From Erythroxylum novogranatense (lineage: Eukaryota; Streptophyta; Magnoliopsida; Malpighiales; Erythroxylaceae): a stretch of DNA of 64,000 bases. Of this stretch, positions 1 through 10,929 are shown piece after piece. Positions within the stretch are counted from its first letter, which is position 1. Every line of letters starts with the position of its first letter. Below the pieces are notes generated by a model. The model did no database searches. It saw only the letters and a program-made list of their open reading frames with translations, and was not told where the DNA came from. The stretch lies in contig CM057228.1 in NCBI GenBank assembly GCA_029891385.1, positions 63,184,523 to 63,248,522 of the forward strand. The letters are read 5' to 3'. Made by a program: the position numbers and the translations under genes.

Positions 1-470
1 ATATATTTGAATGAAATATATGAGTTTTGGAAGAATGCAAAGGTGGTGGACAACACCTTAGTATCGGTGGTAGATGAGTTGTTAGTAATAGTCACACAAG
101 ATTCTATCAAGAAGGCTATTGGGTGTCTAAGTATTAGAGCAAAATTGTTTAACAATACAAAATAGATCGCTCAAGGTCATATAGATAAAGCTCGCATTAA
201 TTGACAACTATACAGATGCAGTAATCCATGAGTCAAGAAGTCTTCAACCCTTGTTTCGAAGGCTAGGGTTCTTCATTCACTTCTTATCCACTATATTCTA
301 CCAAGAGTAGGCTCAAAGGACATGATGGCAATGAATGATGTACACTGTTTGTTTCATCTACTTACTCACCAACCTATTAATCTTCCGTTCTTGATTATGA
401 AGAACATGATAAAGGCTAGGGAGGATTATTATAGCTCTCTACCTTACAAATGCTGCTGATAAGATTCTTC
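1..470 (+). pseudogene. decayed plant-retroelement ORF fragment
   Basis: The plus strand reads as protein-like sequence from base 1, with segments such as EFWKNAKVVDN and, further on, HSLLIHYILPRVGSKDMM followed by HLLTHQPINLPF. This pattern of a buried helix, 'ILPR.G..D', then a predicted hydrophobic helix resembles the 'putative plant transposon protein' domain of plant LTR elements (Pfam PF20167 type). The match is from memory and not tested. Stops near 165, 200 and 460, plus frame changes, make it non-functional. It probably belongs to the same ORF as the frame at 1368-2165. Confidence 0.4.
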
Positions 471-1367
471 AAATAATCTGGAATGCTAATTGACAGAGGT
501 AACGGAGTAAAGATGAATGTGAAGAGTGTTACTAATGCCTCTACTATTCACAAAATGGTAATCAAGATTGAAGCTGAAGCGGATATAGATTTTACACTAA
601 AAGCAAAGTCTTAGGGGGAGCTTATAGTAAGACGAAGCAAGAGTGAACATGTTCCGTCTGATATACAAACAAAACCTCGATCGGCATGAATAATATCTGT
701 AGAGGAAAAGGTTGAACAATCGTCTGATGTGCCAATACATGCCAAAATGATTCTATAGAGGGTCAAAAACAAGGTTCAACAATCAACTCATCAACTGTCT
801 TTGAAGAGGAAGGCTGAGACGCTCCATTTAGAAAAGCCCAAATAGTTAAGAAGGTCACCAAGATTATTGACCTTACGACAACAAGAATAGAAGAAGCATA
901 AAGTTCTGATTCTTGGTGGAGATTCTGAGAAGCAAGTGCAACAACAACAGCCTACCAAATCAATTGTCTCTATCCCATAAATTCAACCAGTACAATCATC
1001 TGGAGAGACAGAGATAAAAAGGAAGTTAGTATTTGAGAGGAAGAAACCTCAACAACAACTCTCTTCCAAACTAGTAAAAGAACAAAAGAAGATGAAGCCT
1101 AGTCAGAAAAAGGTTTCTTCATCTGATGTTCCACAAAAGGCACAGACATTTGAACACCAGCTAGTACTTTATAACCCTCCTTAACCAATAAAGAAAAAGG
1201 ATTTAAAAATGAAGATTATAGAAGAATCAGTACCTGATCGAAATAGAATTTCAATTATTATCAGAGAACCTTCTAAACAGACAGTCAAGGTATAAGTTGA
1301 GCCTATACCAATAAACAATCAGACAATACATCTTCTTAGACATGAAGAATGAAGACTATATGGTATT

Positions 1368-2165
1368 TTGCGAGATAAAAAGTCAGAACCATATTCAATA
1401 AAGATTATAAAAGATCGTTATACAATCTATTCGATAACAAGCAGGATAACAATAAAGATTGTACCAGACGTACAACCAAGATGTCCAACCCTTATAATAA
1501 ATGAAGGAAAAGGGAAGAAGAAGATGTTTCTTGAAGGGAATGAAGATGATCTTACAGAAGAACAGATTTAAGTGGCAGTGAAGAACATAGACAATGCATG
1601 TCATGCAGCTCAACCTGTAGGTGTCTATATATCATATCACATATTAAAGGCATCAGGAAGTCAATTTGGAGCATCTACCAAAGTTGAAAGTTTCAAGGTA
1701 GTTGGCATAGTGACAAAAGGAAGGTACAGAAGTATCATAATAGAAGGTATCAATTTCAACTTAGAAACCTTTGTGCATTTAATCATTCATTTCAGACCCT
1801 TAGGTTTCATACCTTCAGTTAAAAATGTTTTACACCTTCTTGGGTAACCAATTTTCAAACTACCCAGACTTGATGATCTTGATCTCCCAAAAGGAAAACA
1901 AACCTTCAAATGGCCCTCATTTAAAATCCTAGAATTAGACGATTCACCTAGACAACCATCTGTTGTTGAACATCTTCATCTACTTAGTGTTAATTTGGAG
2001 TTCTTGAAGCATTTTATCAATTGGACTGAAGCTAGTCACAAGCAGACAGAAATTCAAGAAGCCTTAGCTAAAAACGTTGAGGAAATTCATACTAAGGTTG
2101 ATGAACTAAGTGATGCAGTGGTTGATCTTCATGATAGAACAAGACCTCAAGACAATCCGCACTGA
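1368..2165 (+). pseudogene. C-terminal part of element F ORF, two internal stops
   Basis: One frame runs 266 codons from 1368 to a TGA at 2163-2165, broken only by TAA codons at 1569-1571 and 1845-1847. The N-terminal half is basic (KIIKDRYTIYSITSR). The middle (about residues 70-160) looks like a small folded domain with GIVTKGRYRSIIIEG. The last 60 residues, after LHLLSVNLEFLKHF, form a heptad-like charged helix (EIQEALAKNVEEIHTK), probably a coiled coil. It ends 192 bp before the polypurine tract, the position of an extra post-pol ORF. No enzymatic motif is seen. A structural or envelope-like role would only be a guess from position. Confidence 0.45.
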
Positions 2166-2357
2166 TATTCAACATATGTATTCTGAAATTCTGAAGCGTC
2201 TAAGATGAGCTATCTTTTTTATTAATAAAAAATAGGAGAAGAAAAGGGGAGAAAAGTGGAGAATATTAGAAAACATTATATATCTTGTGTATTGCTTTAT
2301 TTGTTATTCATATGAACATTATTTTATCTTTTAATATGATGATTATTTGTTATCATC

Positions 2358-2370
2358 AAAAAGGGGGAGA
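2358..2370 (+). other. polypurine tract of element F
   Basis: The run AAAAAGGGGGAGA followed by T and then the LTR start TGTTAAG is the canonical plus-strand priming site next to a 3' LTR. It fixes the element's orientation as plus. Confidence 0.8.
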
Positions 2371-2371
2371 T

Positions 2372-3396
2372 TGTTAAGTCAAGAAGACTTCACTTCGTCT
2401 ATTAATTTTGAAGACAATCAAATAATAATAATCATAGAAATGTGTGAATTGTTTTGAAGAGTTTGTTAAGTGCGCAGATAAATGTAAGTAACACAAATCG
2501 TCAACTCAAGACGATACATGGTCAAACCCAGACGATACTTAAGACTCAAGACGGTTAACTCAAGACGATACATAAGGTCAACTCAAGAAGATACATAAGG
2601 TCAACTCAAGACGATACAAGGTCAACTCATGACAATACTTAAGTAAAAGCTGAATACGACAAAGTGTCTTAGATAGACCAGATGAAGCGCGACACCAGAC
2701 GAAGTATAACATCAGACAAAGCATAGTACTAGACGATGCAATTTAAAAAAGTATTCTAGAATGTCAGTCAGTTAGTTAGTTAGAGTTAGTTATAGGATTC
2801 AACTAATAACAATTTCTAGAAGATTCAAAAAGCAGATTTCTCAAGAAGATAGTTGAAGATTTAGATTATAAATACTAGTTATAGTGGTAAACTAAATATC
2901 ACATCACAATAACAATACAAGAGAGAAAATCTGATTTTACAAAGCTTATTTAGAAAAACACTGTACTTAAGTGCGAAAAGAAAGAGAGCTAAGACATCTG
3001 TAATATGAAGCTCAAACAATATCTTTCTAAGCGAAAGAAAGGCTAGAGCCTGGAGAGGCTAAGAAAGCAGATAAAGAATACTTTGTGAGAGAGACCTGAA
3101 TAGGCTCTGCAAGTGTAGAAAGAATACTTGTAACGTTGAAGAGTATAGTGAAATCTCAGAGCCCAAGGTTAAGGGTGAACCGGTATAAATCGCGGCGTCA
3201 TATTCTCTGACCCTTATCTCTTTAATTTTCTTGTTGTTAAAAGAATAGATAATAATTTTCGTTGTTGCATTATTCATCTATTTAAGTGAATTGTTTTCTC
3301 ATCATCTAAATTTGTAAAAAAAATTCAAGAAGTTTATAAAGATTAATATCTTTGACGATTTAACACAATTCAACCTCCCTTCTTGTGTATTCTACA
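2372..3396 (+). repeat. 3' LTR of element F (1025 bp)
   Basis: It starts TGTTAAGTC directly after the polypurine tract and ends CTTGTGTATTCTACA, giving TG...CA termini. A TATA-like TATAAATA lies near 2868, and a CT-rich stretch precedes the 3' end, as in many plant LTRs. A direct-repeat block (2499-2645) lies in its 5' third. The partner LTR is outside the window, so age cannot be estimated. Confidence 0.75.
2499..2645 (+). repeat. short tandem repeat (GTCAACTCAAGACGATACA-like)
   Basis: About six imperfect copies of a 20-24 bp unit with the core AACTCAAGACGATACA lie head to tail inside the element F LTR, some with an ATAAG spacer. They lie roughly 220-370 bp upstream of the TATA-like box, the usual place for repeated enhancer-like units in U3. 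No function can be shown from sequence. Confidence 0.7.
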
Positions 3397-3896
3397 TATT
3401 ATACGTGATTTCTATATTAACAAGTGATTTACTTCAGGTGTAAGTGTTACTCTATTCTGAATTGTAGCTATTTCAGTCTAGTGCACGTTGAGGTTGATGG
3501 TATATGTTCAGTAGCTCCCATATATAAATTGGTGCTCGACATTTATGATTGTAATGATAACTCCAACCAATGTCACAATATGACCTAGATATTTGTTGAG
3601 CTTCCGAAAAAATGTGAGAATATCTTTCTCTCCTATATGGTGATATTAGAGATTGTTAAGATATACTCTGCCTCCCATAAAAGTATTGTCTGTTTCATTC
3701 TTCCAATATGGTTTGTGGTTATAACAATGAATCTTAAGTCCTATAATAACCCACAAACTTAAGATCAAGTAACCACAATTACAAAAAAATACAATAAGAA
3801 AAAGTAGAAAAACTCAATTCAAATAAAATAAAATAAAAACATAATAAAATAAAATAATGGCTGGAGTAATAAAATAAAGGTTTTCCTAATATCATT
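3397..3896. other. AT-rich gap, no gene seen
   Basis: This 500-bp stretch lies between the element F LTR and the element H primer site. It has A-rich runs of the type AAATAAAATAAAATAAA at 3820-3860 and no open frame of note. The part just left of 3897 may be internal sequence of element H. Confidence 0.5.
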
Positions 3897-3915
3897 GTCC
3901 CTAGCAATGGTGCTA
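3897..3915 (-). other. decayed tRNA-Asp-type primer binding site (element H)
   Basis: On the minus strand it reads TAGCACCATTGCTAGGGAC. This differs from the tRNA-Asp-type site TGGCGCCGTTGCCGGGGAC of plant gypsy elements at five positions, all G-to-A or C-to-T. It lies six bases from the inferred LTR end, the usual spacing. Confidence 0.65.
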
Positions 3916-3921
3916 AAAACT

Positions 3922-5232
3922 CGACTGACTTATTTAGTTGAGTTAGTCAATATTGTAATAACTACAAGGGAACGACATAGCTGTTGCTAGTACCAACAAG
4001 TACGGGTCGATATCACAAAGATAGTGATTACTAGTAATTATCTTTTTTTATTATCTAGCCTACGGATTGATTTTAGATTTTAATAAAGAAAATAAAAACT
4101 AAAGTAAGTTAAATAAAATAGGCAACGATATTGAATAGATAATTAAGAGTTCACTTAGAAAATTATCGATATCAGGGAATTAATATTTAGGTTTCGAATC
4201 TCCTAAACCCTTAACAGATTGATCTTTTATTGTGCAATTGTTTTGTTGATTTATTGCACTGTGGAGATTCCTATGGTATGTTAATAGTTAACCTTGAGTC
4301 TATTAATAACTTATCCTAAGGTTTTCAACTGATTTACTTTGGTTAAAGTTTATAAGATTGCTTTACTGATTTGTTAATCCCTCTGTCAGGTTTGCCTAAT
4401 CTAAAAGATTTATTTCATCCTATCTCTAGGGTTCCAATCAACTCTTTCCAATTACGGTAGATCTATTCAAACCTAGGATTTCTTAATCTCTACGTATGAA
4501 ATCAGATTAAGATCTAATACTTTATCGTCAATTAGAATATAAATAAAAAAACGTAATTAAATTTCAATATAATAATCAAACTAATTGCATTAATAAAAGA
4601 ATCAAATCATATCAAAGGATTAACATAGGGTTCATCTAAACTAAATACTAACAAGATGTTTAGTTACACATTATCAAAAAGGAAATCAAACATACATTAA
4701 AAGAGAAACAAATTGAAAACAATGGGTTTATAATTCTAAATCTCCCTGATTATCTTTTATTGAATATTCTTACGATGTAAAGGTTTGATTTTGTATTCCG
4801 ATGAATCTTTCAATGAATTCCTCATATTTTCCACTTTTTTGGATCAAAATTGCCCCATGAGAATGATCTCCACATCTGTAATCACCTCTTTTGTTTGTTC
4901 TTCCTCAATTGCCTCCAAAAAGTATCTTTTATATTGAATTCTAGGGTTTTGGTCATTAATTGTGCATAACCAAATTCTCTGAATATCACGAAACTGCAAG
5001 GCCTAGGAGAAGTGTATGGGCATATACATGACTGTGCATTCCTTTTAAGCATCGAATCTTCGTTTTATGCCCTATTTTTGTTTGAATTCTTCTCCTTTAA
5101 GTCCATGAAGCAATTTTAATTTGTATACACACTTGGAGCAAAGTAAGAACCAAATATATAATAAAAGTATAAAATATTAAGCAAAAATACATCAAACATT
5201 GGATAAAAATATGCTTAATTATTCATCTATCA
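3922..5232 (-). repeat. gypsy-type LTR of element H (about 1.3 kb)
   Basis: Read on the minus strand it begins TGATAGATGAATAATTAAGC, the TGATA-type opening of many plant gypsy LTRs, and runs to the primer site above. The last base of the expected CA end has changed. Because a primer site adjoins it, it is the 5' LTR of an element whose body was lost, not a clean solo LTR. No matching LTR lies nearby and no target duplication was found. Confidence 0.6.
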
Positions 5233-6789
5233 GTTAAATAGTTGGAGTTTCTTAAGTGAGGTCAATGCTTTCTTACAACTTAAAGATCTTATTCCATTTA
5301 TAACTAGTGTTAAAAAGGTGCTTACTTAGGATACTCGAGGTGAGTTATTGGTGATTGCTCCTAATTCCTCTTATGCTTCCTCTAGTAAGGACTCTATCAC
5401 TCGGACAAATCATCCTTCTAGCATTTTCTTTATCTTTTGTGTATAATCCTACATAATCTCAAATGTTATCAATTCTGATACGTAAATCAAATAATACAAT
5501 GTAAGAAAAAGATGTAGGGCTTCATTGAGGAACATAGCTCCTAAACTACATTAGCACAAGTTAATGTGGAATTTGTAAGCAATCCTTAAGTTATGATTTA
5601 TCCTCTAGCTAGCAGTCAATAAGAGACTCTTCACATGTAACAAAATTAATGGAGCAATATGATAACCTATGTTTTTTAAGCATCTATTGACCACTTATTT
5701 TTTCATTATGGCTATACTACCTATTTATGGAGTGATGTCTTTAGTAAATTCCACATTACATGTTTATACACTTGGTCCAAATTTTTGCTCTAAATCACTT
5801 AAAGGAAATGGAGTCATCGAAAGGAATACCCACCTTTAAACTTTTCTTTGACAGATTTGTCTATGAAATTTGAAAGAAAGAAAGTTTAGATTATTTTTAA
5901 GGCAAACAAAAGTACAAGCATCGAGTTATTAAGGAATCACTTGCACGTAAAAGAGAGCCACTAATGATAATGAACATATCAACTCTCTCAAACCAAAGTC
6001 TAGAATAATGAAGGCAATGAAACTTTGCGAGACCTTACAATGGAGGAATGGAAGTTTCATATTCTACCATAGCTTATCCTTACATCTACGCTACCTTGGA
6101 TTCTCTACGAAGGAAATGGCCAATATTATATTATACTTTAAGCTACAATGACATTTAGAGCTCTAGCCCAATATAACTGAACCCGAAGTCAACAAGTTTA
6201 GTCCAATTTGACTAAGCTTTGAGCCCGGACTGTTTTTCAAAGTTTTGAGTTTTGGGCAAGTTTGAGCTACCCAAGCTTGGCGCTCAGCTCGAAGCTCAAA
6301 AGTTATATGCAAAACGATATCATTTTGTTTTTTTAATTTGTTTAAAAAAATTTACCCAATCAAGCTTCGGGTCAAACGTAGGCATTGGTGAGTTCAATAC
6401 GGCCCGATCTGACCTTACTGTTGTGATCCCTACTTTTAAGCTTATTTTTTTGCTAAAAGCTACAAGTGTACTAACCTTCTATTTCTTTTATAAATAGATT
6501 TAATTAAGTATATAATATTAAGGACAAACGAGATAGACAAACACATAAATCCATCCCGCCGTTCAAATGATTCAATAGTTATCTTTGCCTTTTTTTGTCG
6601 ATATTTATTTCTCTCTCAATCAGGCGTGATTTCTTTTTTTTATTATTATTCTTACTCAGTCACGGACATGGTTTATTTTATTTTATTCATTTAGTAGGAT
6701 GTTATTTTTATGTTTTTTACTAAATATTTTTATCCTATAATTTAAATATACTTATACTTAAATAATAGTTAATGAATTAATTTTAGTCA
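5233..6789. other. intergenic DNA, no gene seen
   Basis: Open frames are short and look random. A more GC-rich patch at 6180-6470 contains repeated AGCTCGAAGCTC / TTTGAGC words, as in terminal regions of plant DNA transposons, but no inverted-repeat ends could be paired. Confidence 0.5.
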
Positions 6790-7880
6790 CGCCAATGACC
6801 TTATATTTTAATTATTTAATCAATCAATTAATTATATTTAATTAAAAATAAAATGTATATGTGTCCCCAGCATGACTGTGATACTCTCATATATATACTT
6901 AATTAATAAAGAAGTAGAAGATTTTAATTATATTTAATTAAAATTTTAATTAATTAATTATATCTAAATTAATTATATTGTAATTAAATATTTATATTTT
7001 TATATGTGATAAATATATTATAATTAATTAATCAACTATTTAATAATATTTTAATTAATTAATTATATCTTTTATTATATTAAATAAAATTTATAAACAT
7101 ATATAGGTGTCACATGTGTGACTCCATGAAACTCTCATATATATATACACTTAATAATTAATAACAATTAATTAATCAATTAATTTTGTTTTAATTAATC
7201 AACTAGTTAATAATATTTTCATTAATTATATCTTAATTATATTTAATAAAAATTTATAAAATATATAAGTGTCACAAGTGTGACATCTCATAGTATATAT
7301 ATATAATTAATAATGAAGTCAAATAATTTAGTTAAATACTATGTTAAAAATGACAGCAAAAATATTTTTAGTATATTTGATTAATAAAAAAATACCTTTG
7401 TCACAGGTGTCACTTTGGGACTCCTAGTCTTAATTAACTTAATAATAACTATTAATGAATAATAACATTTAATTTAATTTTAATTAATTAATCAACTAAT
7501 TATATTTTCATTACTCATTCTATTAATTATATTTTAATTAGTCAATTAATTAAATATAAATTATATTTAATTAAAAGACAAAAAATATATGGGCTAACTA
7601 TATTTTAATTAATTATAATTTAATTAAAATGACAACAAAAATTGTTAGTATATTTAACTAAGAAATAATTTATTAATTAATAATTACAAATGTGTTGGCA
7701 TTATTTTTAATTAATCAATTAAAATTTTATTAATTATTAATTATTATTAAGCTAATCATTTCTAATAAGTAAGGTCACAGGTATGATTTAAGTGTCATGC
7801 TTGTGACACATATATATTTTTATTTTAATTAAATATAAATAATTAATTAATTAGATAATTTGTAATTAATAAATTAAATA
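6790..7880. repeat. AT-rich array with palindromic GTCACA..TGTGAC cores
   Basis: Within about 1.1 kb of TTAATTAATTA-type sequence, the core GTCACANNTGTGAC recurs in exact or decayed form near 6861, at 7109-7122, 7271-7284, 7400 and 7774-7811. Several copies are followed by ACTCTCATATATATA. The two best copies are 162 bp apart and are perfect 6-bp palindromes around a 2-bp centre. Spacing of the others is irregular, so this is a degraded repeat rather than a clean satellite. Confidence 0.5.
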
Positions 7881-7904
7881 ATTAAAATATAAGTTCACAT
7901 ACGT

Positions 7905-8400
7905 AGCTTGCCATAATTCTTTTCTTATTATGCATTTCAAAATTCAAATATTAATAATTTGTTCACAAAATATTTATTTATTTTAAATTTTTATTTATTC
8001 ATTTATAACAAATACATTACACTATACATTTCCTTAATTTTTTATTTTTCATCCCAAATTTTACTAACTAATTTTACTTATTCTAATATTATAACTTATA
8101 TATTTTGAATATAACAAATTTTCACTTTTTAAGAAAATATATAATTAAAATTTTAATTTTTTAATTTTTAATTTTTAAATTACGATAATCATTTATACAT
8201 TAAAATAATATAATGATATAAAATGTTAGAATAAATAATCGTAAAATTAAATTAATTTTTTCTTATTTTAATTTTGATTAACTCAAATTTTCAGTTACGT
8301 GACTTAATAAGTCACACTATGATTGATATTTCTTTAACTAAAACATTTATTTAAAAAATTTTATAAGTCACTCCCGTGAATGACGTGTGGTTTTTAGTTA
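7905..8400. repeat. AT-rich repeat copy, left of element G
   Basis: The order of words here (CATAATTCTTTTCTTATTAT, ATAACAAATACATTACACTA, CATTTCC, ACTTATATATTTT, TATACATTAAAATAATAT) recurs in the same order at 19535-19930 on the other side of element G, and in weaker form at 18640-19400. The common stretch is about 400 bp. Element G appears to have inserted into this repeat field. Confidence 0.6.
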
Positions 8401-8405
8401 GATAT
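8401..8405. other. left target-site duplication GATAT (element G)
   Basis: The five bases GATAT directly precede the 5' LTR. The same five bases directly follow the 3' LTR at 18569-18573, marking a single intact integration. Confidence 0.9.
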
Positions 8406-8809
8406 TGGTCGGGTCGGTCGTGCAGGGCCCGAACCCAGACAACCCGTGGGCCGATCAATCCATTCTTCAAAGATGTCAAGCCCAGGCCCGATCCACGCTC
8501 TCCTTAGCCCGTCCGCATGTGAGAGACTCCCATGCACACGTAAAGACCTAAACCTAGTTGTTGCTCCATATATAAAGTATAATTCTATCAAAACAAAGGT
8601 ACGTAATTATAAACCTAGCTCTCTCGTTTTTACAGCGATCCCACCATCATCAAAAGACTGACTTGAGCGTCGGAGGGGCTAATCGGGACACAACCCCCGA
8701 CGTGCCTTCTTTGTTTTACAGGTATCTTCACGTCGAACTCACCATAGAAAGTAGCCAACTTATGGATCCGAACGGCAACGTCCAGTTCTGCCAGAATCCG
8801 GCAGAACCA
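8406..8809 (+). repeat. 5' LTR of element G (404 bp)
   Basis: It begins TGGTCGGGTCGG and ends GGCAGAACCA. A TATA box (TATATAAAG, 8568-8576) marks the probable gag-pol promoter. The LTR is far more GC-rich than the flanks. Small open frames on both strands inside it are chance. Confidence 0.92.
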
Positions 8810-8810
8810 A

Positions 8811-8830
8811 TTGACGCCCACCGTGGGGCC
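8811..8830 (+). other. primer binding site region of element G
   Basis: One base after the LTR the sequence TTGACGCCCACCGTGGGGC follows. The GCGCCCACCGTGGGGC-type leader is typical of Tat-lineage elements; here the usual G after TTG is an A. The exact tRNA was not assigned. Confidence 0.7.
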
Positions 8831-9044
8831 CGACTTCAGGGCACCACGTCCAGAATTACACAGATCAGTCAGGCGGCAGCGACAAACCCTGATGTAGCCG
8901 CTGTTGCGGCTCTGGCGATGCATCAGATGGGTTTGCGGCGCCTCGCTACCCGTTAAATCAAGACACATACGCTTCGCGACGCATCCTCGAACCGGATGAT
9001 CACCATGACCTCTCAACCTAGAACAAGAAGAGCAGAGTGCAGCC

Positions 9045-9960
9045 TTGGAAGATAACGCTGGAATCAATATGCGCCCGAATCTCCAGCACCAATCAGATGC
9101 AGATCCCCCTGCGCCCGTGCACACCTCCCTCACTCGAAAACAGATTGAGAAAGCAGCTGATCTGTTGATTCGCCAGATTTTGCGATCTCGGCCAAGCCTG
9201 AAGAATTGCTTGTACGGCGAGTCGCCTGACATCAAAGATGACGACCGATCACCACCCAACCGAAGCCCTAGAGAAAATCGTGGATGATCGGATTAACGCA
9301 GCTATGAGCTTCCGCCCAGATCGCCCGGCGACACAGTACAACTCTCCCTTTACTCCGAAAATCTTGGATAGCCTCCCGGCACCCTGTACCAAAATACCAA
9401 CGCCTGAAAAATACACTGGAAAAATCGATCCTCTGGACTACCTACAACACTTCCAGTCGATGATGAATCTGCACTGCGTGCCAGATGCCATCTAATGTAA
9501 GGCTTTCTGCACGACCTTTCAAGAGGGAGCCCGACGATGGTTCAATAGTCTACCTCCGGGCCGTATCACCTGCTTTGAGGATTTTAGGTTACTTTTTCTC
9601 AACCAGTTCGCCACAAACAAGCGACCACAGAAAACTGCACTGGAAGTGATGCAACTGACCCAAGGAAGAAACGAAAGTTTACGGGAGTTCATCACTCGGT
9701 TCAATAATGAAGCAGTTGAAGTCCCCGACCTCACTTGCTCGTCCATGTTGGCGGCACTTATGAGCAACACGAGAGATGGGGAGTTCAAAAAGTCATTGGC
9801 TCTCGATCAGCCCCGATCTATTCAAGAGATCAGACATCGGGCAGATAAGTACATTCAGCTCGAAGAAGTATTAAAGAATACAAAATGCAGAGCAGACGAT
9901 CGCGGGCCGAGTGGTAAGGCAGATGAGTCTCACAAAACACAGAGAGATCAGTCGACCTAG
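9045..9960 (+). pseudogene. element G gag (capsid), broken
   Basis: Frames 9045-9287, 9238-9495 and the stretch to 9960 together give a Retrotrans_gag-type protein. It has a polar N-terminus, then PEKYTGKIDPLDYLQHFQSM, RRWFNSLPPG, SLREFITRFNNEAVEVPDL and a helical C-terminal part. These are the conserved capsid blocks of Ty3/gypsy Gag, which forms the particle and packages element RNA. A frame change is needed near 9240-9290, with TAA at 9493-9495 and TAG at 9958-9960. The true start may be nearer the primer site. Confidence 0.85.
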
Positions 9961-10038
9961 AGAAAGTCGATCGGTCGACAGTGGCATCACCAAGACTTTA
10001 CCCCGCTTAACAAACGATATGCGGAAGTACTAGCTGCT

Positions 10039-10926
10039 ATGAGAGCGGATGGGGAGTCCATCCGAGAGCCTAATAAAATGAAGACCCCTTACAAGGAGAG
10101 GAACCCAGACCTATACTTTCGTTTCCATAGAGACATCGGTCACGACACGGAAGACTGTTGGCAATTGAAAAAAGAGATTGAACTCCTTATCCAAAAAGGA
10201 AGGCTGAGCCGATTCGTAAGGCATGAACAAAATGTCAATCGAGATAATCAGCACAGAACTGGTCGGCCCGACAATAGGCAACCTCCCTGGAGGCGAAACG
10301 ATAGGAATGACGGAGGGAGGCAGAATGCGAATACAGATAATCGACGAGAAGAGAGAGGACGATCAAGGGAAAGAAATGACAGAAACGCTAGGCAACACGA
10401 TGACCGACCAACTGGGGTCATTAACATGATATTCGGTGGAAATGCAGCGGGAGGATCCACTGCTAAAGGGAGGAAAAGGTATGCCAAACAGGTCGGCAGA
10501 GACTCATCCACCAAAAGGCCAAGGGAGAACGACGGGATGATATCGTTCGACGAGTCTGACCTTGATGGTGTAAGTTGCCCTCATGACGACGCCCTTGTTG
10601 TAAATCTGAACATGGATGGTTACGAGGTGAAGCGGGTGATGATTGATACGGGTAGCTCGGTCGACTTGTTGTACTATGAGGCCTTCAAGCAGATGAAGGT
10701 ACCCGAAGATCGACTACTACCCATAGACGGACCTATCAAAGGGGTAACTGGAGCATCAGCCTACCCGTTCGCTCGAGTCTATTTAAAAGTGAAGTTCGGG
10801 CAAAAGCCGTGTCAAATAGAGAGGGATGTTGAATTCCTGGTAGTAAAGTTTTAAGGAGCGTACAACGTAATAATCGGACGAGCTACCCAGAACGCCCTTA
10901 GAGCGGTCGTCTCTACTTACTACTAG
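10039..10926 (+). pseudogene. element G nucleocapsid-like segment and aspartic protease, broken
   Basis: The frame opens with the block YFRFHRDIGHDTEDCWQLK, the zinc-knuckle-like CxFHxxxGHxTxxC motif of Tat gag, whose first cysteine is here replaced by F. A basic Arg/Asn-rich linker follows, then the retropepsin domain with active site IDTGSSVDLLYY (IDTGSS codons at 10641-10658) and flap-like sequence. The protease cuts Gag-Pol during particle maturation. TAA at 10852-10854 and TAG at 10924-10926 interrupt its C-terminal part, where NVIIGRA (the ILG-type motif) can still be read. Confidence 0.85.
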
Positions 10927-10929
10927 GCG

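Larger units (their letters stand above)
1..3396 (+). mobile_element. LTR retrotransposon F, 3' part only
   Basis: The left edge of the window cuts this element. What remains is a decayed internal region (1-2357), a purine-rich tract ending at 2370, and an LTR opening TGTTAAGTC and closing TTCTACA. No reverse transcriptase or integrase is visible, so the superfamily is not settled. A coding region between pol and the 3' LTR, as seen here, is known from both sirevirus-type copia and some gypsy lineages. The left LTR and target duplication lie outside the window. Confidence 0.75.

Noticed and set aside
3922..5232. Solo LTR call for element H
   Set aside because: A primer binding site adjoins the LTR end, so at least some internal sequence remains. 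Called a truncated element instead.
6252..6497. 81-codon plus-strand frame
   Set aside because: No domain or homology recognised. The region looks like a decayed transposon end.
8394..8661. Overlapping short frames on both strands at the element G 5' LTR
   Set aside because: They lie inside the LTR, are repeated in the 3' LTR, and have no recognisable domain.
8630..9259. 209-codon minus-strand frame
   Set aside because: It lies antisense to the LTR end and gag of element G. The plus strand has clear Gag similarity, so this is a shadow frame.
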